Assembly: GCA_910589415.1 (NCBI GenBank)
Contig: OU342633.1
Coordinates: forward strand, 43,840,210-43,904,209
DNA from: Malachius bipustulatus
Taxonomy: Eukaryota; Arthropoda; Insecta; Coleoptera; Melyridae
Length of the DNA: 64,000 nucleotides
Direction of reading: 5' to 3'
Within the stretch, counting starts at the first letter, position 1; the number at the start of each line of letters is the position of its first letter. The notes under the pieces were generated by a model, which saw only the letters and a program-made list of their open reading frames with translations, ran no database searches and was not told where the DNA came from. The translations under genes and the position numbers were made by a program. Positions 36,330-46,300 of this stretch are shown here, one piece after another.

Positions 36330-37329
36330 ATAGATATGTATTGGTTAAGTTTTTTATCTTGATAATAAAAATAATATCAAGAGAGTTTATTGTTTTATTA
36401 TTGTTCCCTGATGAGATAAGGGGTCATCTAATTCTCAAAAATATGAGTATTTTCATTTTCTGACTGATAAGCAATTAGTTGTAAAAACAAGTCAGTTTTG
36501 TCAGATTGGTGCAATTCATCATAAAAATATTTAAATAAATTAAAATAAGCCAATTACGTTTCTATTCTTATTATTTCTTATATTATTACCTACAAAAACG
36601 TTTGATGGGTATTGAGTAGGAGTAGAGCCATGAAATTTTCAAATAATGCTAATTGTGAGGCTTTTGTTGTGGCAGCAGTCTCAAAAAATCGCCAACATCT
36701 TACTGTCTATGAGAGAGAAGAAACTGAACTTGTTTGTAGTCGAAATGGAGAAAAAGAATATAATGACATTCCAGATGTTTTTAAGAGTTGGCTTTGATAT
36801 TTTTTCTTAAAGTTGGCAACCTTGAACACGGACTAGCTGTTCTCAATAATAAAGTTTAAATGACTGCTTCAAAGTTCAAACTGTACCAGAAGCATTGTCA
36901 TGGTAATTTTTTTTTTCAAAATATTGGTAATATAGTGATTAGTGCAGTGTCAGGATGACGGTCAGGTAAATTTTTGAGTATAAAAAAAAGGAAATTAGTA
37001 ATTCTTTTTTAATAACTACCTATAGCAATATAATCATTAAATGCAATGATCGAAAGTAATTATTTTGATTTAAGTTGATATGTTTTTTTTTATATTATGT
37101 AAAACTCCCTTAATTTAACTAGAAGACTTGATTATAAAATTTAACAAGAATTTAAGAGCTGAAATAAAGAACTACACGTGTTGTAAAAAAAGTAAGTGCT
37201 CCTAATTCCACTTTGTACTTGGTGGGTATTACCACCCTGGCAGGGCTTAAAAGTAATTTTACATTTAAAGTGTTCAAAGAATATACAGTTTTATAATTTT
37301 CCATCTATAGCTGTAAAAATAAATAATGT
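36330..37329. other. Convergent intergenic region, RpS27A to Aster paralogue
   Basis: AT-rich. The only ORF of note (36612-36797, 61 codons) has no recognised homology and no supporting context. Poly(A) signals of both flanking genes should lie here. Confidence 0.4.
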
Positions 37330-40300
37330 TTAAAGTTCCTGGTCGATTTTGTTGACATTCTGAGTCTGACCTTTGAGCCCCACAAACGAAACTTTTCGGG
37401 TGTAAACCGGATGAACCTCGTCTTGCAGGTTTTTCAAATTTTCTTCGCTCTGCAATTTTCCATGATTGTAAAATACTGCGGTTTTATTCAAATTATTGTT
37501 CTATTACCTGTTTTAAGAGCTCGATGCTTTCTTTTACCCTGTTGTACCATTTGATCGTTACCTTATTTCGGGACTTCTCTTGGGTGTCCAGTAACTGAAT
37601 CCATTCCTCATATGTTGTTGGAGTATCGCTGCAAAGATTTATATTTAGAGAAATTATTTTTACTTTAAATTAATTTTTTATTAATTCATTTATTTATGTA
37701 AACAGGTGTTATTGGTTTCTTTATTCACAAGAAAGAGACTTGTAAAATTTGAATCTGATTGGCTTAAAAAATTTTAGGTCCACTCCATGGAACTAATAGC
37801 CAATCAGATTCCAGAATACAAAAATGTTAACAACATCATTCTAACTTCTTTGCGCACATGAATCAAAATTAACCAATCAAAATCGGTACTTAAAGCTCGA
37901 ATTAGGTCAATTATTGTATAATTACTACCCTTTGACATGAACATATTAAGCTAAGTGTTCGCGAATATTCATATGAGCATTTGTATTCGCGAATACGAAT
38001 TTTTGTATATTCGGAACATCCCTAGTACAGATACAGATGGTGACTTACTGCATTTTATCCAAGGTGTTGAGGTCGAAATGGAACTCTTCTTCCAAGCCTT
38101 GTAATTTATTGTATAATAGGGCATTCAGACCTACTAATAATATCAGTAGGGTAATAAGAGTTATCTTGGTTCTTCTAGATATGCCAGAACTTTCTGTAAG
38201 ATATGAAATTAACCATAAATAAATCAATTAATAAAAAATACATACATTAATAATTATTTATTTATTCACCCCTTACATTTATGTTTATGACAAGTATAAA
38301 AAAAAGTAACAATGACTAGAACTAGACTAATCTAGGTCCGATTTCTTTCATTTTACGTTTCAAATCGCTATACAAATCAGCAGATTTTTCCTCAAAATCC
38401 TCATCTTTGTCGTCGTAAGCAACATCCAGAAGTGCCCTCAACTTCTCTTTCAATTCAACAACATCTCTCTGACTGTCTCTAGCAGAAATAGCTAAAATTT
38501 CACTAAAACTCAAAACCTCATCCGAGCGCAATTCTTCAGGAACTAACGGAGCAGCCTTCGTGAGATCTTTCAAATAATCACGAATCGACTCGAAATTCTT
38601 CTCAGCGCCCGGAGAATCCATTTTATTAACAACGAGCATCGCAGGTTTCTTCAATAACTCTTTATTGTACAGCTCCAATTCTTTATTCAAGAGCATTACA
38701 GTCTCCAAGCACGATCTATGAGGATACTGCACACTCAACTGGAAACCGTTAATGTCCACAACCAGTAGTAACAATTTCGTCCGTTCGACGTGCCTGAGGA
38801 AACTGTGCCCCATTCCTTTGTTTGCATAAGCTCCTTCAATAAGGCCCGGCAGATCCGCCATGCTAATTCTACGTAAATCATCGAACTGCATGATTCCGAT
38901 GTGGGGTCTTATTGTAGTGAAAGGATAAGAAGCGACTTTAGATCTGGCATGAGAGACGGCGTTCAGAATCGTGCTCTTGCCTGCATTCGGGAATCCCACC
39001 AGCCCTATGTCTGCTATCAATTTCAAGTCTAGCCTCACGGGGTACATTTGACCTTTTGTTCCGAAATAACCGTTTTTAGGGTGTCCCCCTGTGCCGCCTT
39101 TTGCCAGGACCAGTTGTTCTCCATCTTTATTTACTTCTCCAAGTTTTTTACCTCGCTCGGTGTAGAAACTGATACCAACCGGTACGTCAATGTTTAGGTC
39201 ATCCCCGGGCGGACCGATTATGAAATTGTGCGTGGAATTTTTGCCATTTTTAGCGACATATTGGTTGGACTTATTTTTCTTGTAGACTTCGTCCAAGCTG
39301 ATGTTTTCTTTGGCTGTGACTTTTACGCTGCCTCCCTGGCCCCCGATTCCTCCGAATTTCGGTAAACCGTTTCCTCCACAACCGGCTTGAACGTTTATGA
39401 ATAAGGTGTCTCGGAAACTTTGATTTTTCAGGATGCGTTTTGTCACGGCCCTCGAATTGGTGTACAACGCTTTTATATTTAACTGAACCATTTTAAACAC
39501 ATATTATCATTATATTAAAGCGTTAAAAATACTGCGTTTATTATTTATTAAAACTTCGTTTATGTTCTCCTGAAGTAAAAAAGTACATGTTGCATGTTGG
39601 TTTTGGTACTTTTGGTTAAGTTATAAGTTTATTTTTATTTAATTCCTTGTCCTTGACCTTGACTTTTTTCCATTTCCTTGCTAAGCTAAAGCGTCGATAA
39701 CTCCGCCAAGCGCATGCGCATTACGCGTTTTCGTGAACGGACAAATTCTGGCGTTGTTAATTCAACAAATAACTTTGGGCTTTGGGAATTTGCAAGTTGT
39801 TTTGTACATGGAAATGACCAGACGCTGATTGGAACCAAATTGAACATATCCATTGTCATTGTTAAGTTTTTCATTTAAATAAAAAATAAAAATTCATGGA
39901 CATAGATTTAGTGCGCGTGTTAAATCTATAATCCTCGGCGCTTAGCTTAGGTAAAAGTATAATTATTATATAGGTTAAATATTAATTAATTTAAATGTCA
40001 AAAGTTGACAGATTGACATAACTTACTGACATTGACGCTTATAAATTGAACCTAATCAGCACTCAGGCTCTAAACATGCGCATCAAACTAAAGAAACATT
40101 TCCGGTTTAATATAATTTGAAATTGGGACTTTCGATTTGGAATTGAAGGTGAACGGTCGTGCAAAATCAAAACTTGATTCAGATCATACCAAAATCCAAT
40201 AAAAGTAGGTACTAACACTTGTGTTTCTTAAAACAACACTATCTCCCAACCACATTGGTAAGTCCTAATAAATAAAATATAATATTACAATAGTTATAAT

Positions 40301-43300
40301 AGTCTTCTAACAAAAAGTTAGGCCAATATTTCGCCATGCCTCCGGACCCCGGAGGGGGTAAAAAATTATCGGATAGATTAAAGTTTTTATATAAAGATTC
40401 AGATATCGGTCCCTATCAAGTTAACATTGAATCAATTTCCACTGTTAATAAACTTCCAGTAACTGCTACGAATGATTTTTCCCAATCTAATAACTCACAA
40501 AATTCAAATGCAAATGCATCAACAGATAATGTCAATAAAGCAAACACGTTGCCCCAGACTCAGTCCATAAACAGTCAAAACCGCAATGTGGGGAATTTTA
40601 GTCCTCTTGCAGTTGCGAAAAAGTTGCTACTACTGAACTTTGAAAATGTTGTAAAGATGGAAAAAAAGGGCCGTAATCGGCTAGCCGTATTTTTCACGGG
40701 ACCCAAAGACGCTAACAAGTTTATTCAAGATGAAAGACTTATAAGTTGGGGATATAATTGCTATATCCCTACAAATCTAGTTTCCTGTAAAGGTATCGTG
40801 AGACATGTAGACAAAGACTTGACAGACACTGAACTGATCAACTACTCGCGTGCACACAATCAACAGATTCTAAATGTTAAAAGAATGAATAGAAGAGTCG
40901 CGGGAGTAGGAGGGGAAGCCACATACGTCCCAACCGGAACGGTCCTGTATACTTTTTCTGGAAAATACATACCATACGAGGTAGAACTATTTAGAGTACC
41001 ATTGCGAGTGGAAGTATATGTTCCACCAATAATCCAGTGCCAGGGATGCTTGCTGTATGGACACATACAGAAACATTGCAATTCCAGGCCCAGGTGTAAA
41101 AACTGCGGCTCCAATACACCACACACAGGAGAATGTCAACCAAAATGCATTCACTGCAATTCAAACCAACACCCTTCAATTAGTAAACAATGCTCAGAAT
41201 ACGACCGTCAGTTAAATATAAGACAGATAATGGCAGCTGACAATTTATCATTTTACGATGCAAGCCTACGTCTACCAAAACAAACTAGCCAAAATAAATC
41301 TTTCCTTACTAGATCCAGAGATTTCCCAGAACTTCCGGTAACGTCCAGTTCCACCTCTACACCTTCTCACCACTCTTTAATGCAAACTCATGATAGGCGA
41401 AAATTCCTTTCACAACCAATGCTGAGTTACAGCAGTAAGGTTATTACTTCCACCCCAAATAAAAGGAAAAAAATTGTCCAAAGCCCACAACCAGGCTATT
41501 CAAAAGCCGAACACAACTACTGCCTGATTTCCCCCAATTCCCGATCACCTAGTACTAACCAAAGTACTCCAATCTCCAATGCTCAGACTGCAAGCATAAA
41601 ACCCACCGGTACACAATTGACTACAGAAAGAGAACTATCCGACTTTATTACAACCCTAAATACTTTACAAAGAGAGCAAGCGCTCAAACTATTAAACAAT
41701 CTCAAACTACAAACAAATAATACATCACAACACCAACTACCAGCCCACCAATCATTAATGGACTGTCAGTCCAAAGAGGTACACCCAAATGTCAATGAAG
41801 AACTTGATGAGTATTAATGCAACTCAAACTTCACAAACCAACACACTCACACTCCTACAGTGGAACATTAGAAGCTACCAGTGTGGTATAGATAATCTAA
41901 AACTACTCATCAATGACCAAAATCCAGATATAGTCCATCTAAATGAGACATGGCTCAAATCCAAGCATGTGACACGACTCAAAGGGTACAACATTATACG
42001 TGCAGATAGGGATGATGGCTACGGTGGCATCGCCACAATAATCCATTCCAGAATCCCATACCAATTGATTTCTGTCAGCACGGCAGTAAAACTCCCACCT
42101 CGGTTTCAAATTCTTGGCATTAACACAACAGGTATGAATTTCTTTAACATCTACTGTCCCCCAACTACTATCATTCGGCCACATTTTTGGACCCAACTAT
42201 TGAACACGCTTCCCAAGCCATTCATTATAATGGGAGACCTCAATGCTCACCATCCCACATGGGACCAACAGCCAGCCAACATTAGCGGCAAAACAATAGC
42301 CACTTCGCTGGAAACTCATAATTTAGTATCACTTAATGACGGCTCCCCAACCCTACTGCACCCGCCCACGGTACAGAAAGTTAGTGCAGTGGATGTATGT
42401 ATTTCTTCGGCAGAGTTATCTCCCCTGGCTACCTGGCAAACAATTGACAGTCCCGGTCTCAGTAATCATTATCCAACAAAGTGTTCTATCACCATTGCCC
42501 AACAGCCGCGAAAGAGTAATAATAACTCTATTTATAATGTGAAAAGAGCTAATTGGGAAAAATATCACAGTACCCTGGCCCAGCACCACTGGGATAGAGG
42601 TAATATAACCTATCACGAATTCACCAATGTAATCATCGGTGCAGTAAAAGAATCAGTACCCAAAAATAACAATAATCACAAGCAACATAAAATAGGTATG
42701 CCATGGTGGGACGAGGAGTGCCGTGATATGATGGTAAAAAAAAGAAAGGCGCTGATCACTTTTAAAAATAACTGTACAATGGAAAATTACCTCAATTTAA
42801 AGCAACTTATTGCGGAATTCCGGAGGTTAACTAAAGAGAAGAAACGACAATCCTATGCGAAGTTCTGCTCAGGTCTAAATCGAGAAACAAGCCTCTCAAA
42901 AATATGGAATTTCTTTAGGACAATGAGTAAAAGGCAGATTAGTCACTTCACCAGTCTACCATCCAGTAAACTGGCCGAAGATATACTACAGAGAATTGGA
43001 ATCTGTGATATAAACCCTGACTTTAACCCGGCCCCTAACAATGACCCGGAGCCTTTTTCCCTATCAGAACTGACCTATGTATTGTCTCAAAAAAAAGATA
43101 CTACTCCTGGACTAGACCAAGTCACCTACTCAATGCTCAAAAATCTCCCCGATGCAGCCTTTTCTTTACTTCTTGAATTTTACAATCAGGCGCTGGCGGG
43201 TCACCCTCTACCCCCTCCATGGAAAACATACCTAATATATCCACTCCTGAAATCAGGCAAAGATCCACTTAACACAGACAGCTATCGTCCAATAGCCCTG

Positions 43301-46300
43301 TCATCTTGCGTAGGTAAAACACTAGAAAGCATGGTTAAAAATCGCATCGAATGGTACATTGAAAATCAAAACATCCTTCCCCCAATGCAGTCTGCATTCC
43401 GTAAAGGACGCTCTCTAACCACTAATATTGTCTATCTGACTAATAGAGTTTTACTAGGTTTTACCCGTAACCAGTACACAGTGGCTGTATTCTTGGATCT
43501 CAAAGGTGCTTTCGATAGTGTCAATCTCTACAAATTATACTCAAAAATATTGTCAATAGGCATTGACTCCAGCCTCGCCAACCTCATTCTTAACCTTTAC
43601 ATGAACAGGGATGTATACGTGAAGGATAATATCCATGACTTACACGGTCCAGAAAAAGTCTATCGAGGCTTACCTCAAGGTTCATCCTTAAGTCCAATAC
43701 TATTTAATTTATATATTGCAGACATGCAGGATGTTATCCCCCCATATATGGAACTCATCCAGTATGCCGATGACATTCTTTTAACAACCACTGGACACGA
43801 CATACCGCAACTAATTGATAAAATGAATACCACCTTGACCATCCTATCACACTGGTTAGATGATAAAGAGTTGACTGTCTCTGTCCCCAAATGTTCAGCA
43901 ATGCTCTTCCGTAAAAGGAAATCCACTCTTCCCCTCCCACCAATTCAATATGAGGGTAGGCCCATCAAATGGGAATCCACAACCACATATCTGGGTGTTA
44001 AATTTACAGAAACCTTGTCCATGAAGCCCCACATTGAAAACATCATCAGCAAATCCCAAAAAGGCCTAAACGTCTTACGAGCATCTGCAGGGGTTCGATG
44101 GGGTGCTGACCCAAAAATTCTAAAATTAATCTATAACGGCATCGTTCGCTCTCATCTAGACTTTGGGTGCCAAATACTTCAACCCTGTCCAAAATACCTT
44201 CTGAAAAAATTAGATACAATTCATAATCAGGGCTTAAGAATAATAACAGGATGTCTCAAGACTACACCAATTAATGCTTTGCAAGCTGAATGTGCAGAAC
44301 CCAGTTTAGAGACCCGCGGTAAAAAATTATCGAGCAGTTTCTGGGTAAAACTTGCCCGCCTTCACGAGCATCCCCTAATTGAGATTACCCGTACCCTTGC
44401 GACATACTGTAACCACCCCTCAGACTACTGGCGTAGAAGACAACCCCCTTACACTGCCCAGTCGTTCACCCACACTGAAAAATATATAAACAATAATCAC
44501 GCGACAACCCAACAGTCCCTCCCTTGTTTTCAAACTGAGTTGCAGACACAGTATCACACCATCGACTACACAATAACTGACCTTCACAAAAACGAAGATA
44601 ACAGTATGCAATTCACAAGAATGCAGGCAGAATGGCAGCCAGCTACCATCATTTACACTGACGCCACATACAGTAGCGACAGGTCTGGAATAGGAATATA
44701 CATCCCAGCATTGAACTTAAAGTATGCAGCCCGCCTACCTGATTACACCACCATCTACATAGCTGAAATTCTAGCCGTCCATAGGGCATGCACCATGGCC
44801 CTGGAAAACGACCTAAAAAACATTGCTATCGTCACTGATTCCCAAAGTGCTCTGCAGAGTATAGCTGAACCTTCATTCCGCGGCGACTCATTATTGGTCA
44901 GTTTGAAAACTAAACAACTTATTTTAGACTCTCTGGGGGTGGACAAACTAATTAAATTGATATGGGTCCCTAGTCATACTAATATAAAAGGGAATGATAT
45001 TGCTGACAGTTTGGCCAAATTTGGCTCTGCGTTAGGTTCTACCTTATCGGTGTCCATAGATGTGACAACTGTGCTACCGCCAATTACTGCTGACATAAAA
45101 CGTGAGTGGATTAGAGACTGGGGCAATCAAAGTGTAGTTACAGGTAGGGACTATCATTCATTAGTAAAAACATTCCCAGTTAATCCTTATTTTGTTGCGA
45201 TCCCATACATCAATCGTAGGCACATCACAACAATCATTCGTCTACGTACGAGGCACTGCCTCACAGGGAAACGCAAACACCAATTAGGACTTCTAGATCA
45301 TCCCTATTGTGAGTGTGGACAAATTGAAGATCTACAACACATATTTTTTTCTTGCCCCCTGAACATCAGTAATCTCTGCGATATTTATAAAGATCTCAGC
45401 TCCATTATTCCTACTCCAATCGATTTTAACACATTGATCCACAATTTAAATAAGGATACAATTCCCATCATTATACGATTCCTGCAGATCAATAAAATTA
45501 TGCTATAACTTATATCAGACCTAACTAAATAAATCTCTTTACCCAGATCTACCTAAATGTTTCTCCGTCTCTTTTAGAACTATCCTTCCTCATCCTGGGC
45601 TTATCCAGGCAGATTTCGGACTGTGTTAAGCTCTGGACCTGCCCTAGAGCGAGAAGAGTTTTTCCTCTGTTTGTGATGTCCTTACTACTAACTGTCTATT
45701 ATTAGAGAGGATACAAGAAAGCAAAAAAGTGAAGAATAACCTATCGTACCACAAAAGAAAGTTCACCTTGTGAATTGACAACAATGACAAGATAGTTAAC
45801 AACTGAAAAGTGAAACACGAATCGATTTCCTAGTGGAATCAAGGTTATGGAAGCTGGCCATATTTCCAAAGGGATCAGGCCATTAAACAACTAAGAAGAA
45901 GAAGAAGAATTTGAAATTGAAGCTCTAATTTGAGTTTTAATTCATTTGATGGCGTAATAAAATCGATAAACGATTATAGTTTTAATCTAAACGATAATAC
46001 GTCTATTAATTCCTTTTACAAATACGATAAGCAAGTTATACCTAACCAGCACCTGTATTTTTCTTTACATTTACCTGTCACAGAGGAAGTAGTATCAGGC
46101 GTAATTTTATGTCTCCGCCTGTGCGATTTATTCCTTCTTTTAGGCTCTTCATTACATTCTTTAGATTCCGCGAGTAAAACTTTAATAAGACTACCAAAGA
46201 AGTCATCCAGGCCGCTCCAAGTGCTCTTTTCGATGAAACCTGAAATTTTTTTTTGATAACAAACAACACAAAGAAAATGCATTTCACACCTTTAATTAGA

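Larger units (their letters stand above)
40126..45907 (+). mobile_element. Full-length LINE (APE-RT-RNaseH, I/LOA/R1-like group)
   Basis: 5.78-kb element bounded by a 12-bp target duplication AATTTGAAATTG (40114-40125 and 45908-45919). It has a 5' UTR of about 210 bp, ORF1 (40336-41817), ORF2 (41789-45508), a ~390-bp 3' UTR and an (AAG)n tail at 45893-45907. Both ORFs are open over their whole length. RNase H downstream of the RT places it in the I superfamily. It is inserted antisense in the large intron of the Aster paralogue, about 610 bp upstream of MTG2. An exact duplication and intact ORFs indicate a recent insertion. Confidence 0.92.

Noticed and set aside
36612..36797. 61-codon ORF between RpS27A and the Aster paralogue
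   Set aside because: No homology recognised and no splice or promoter context. Length is compatible with chance.
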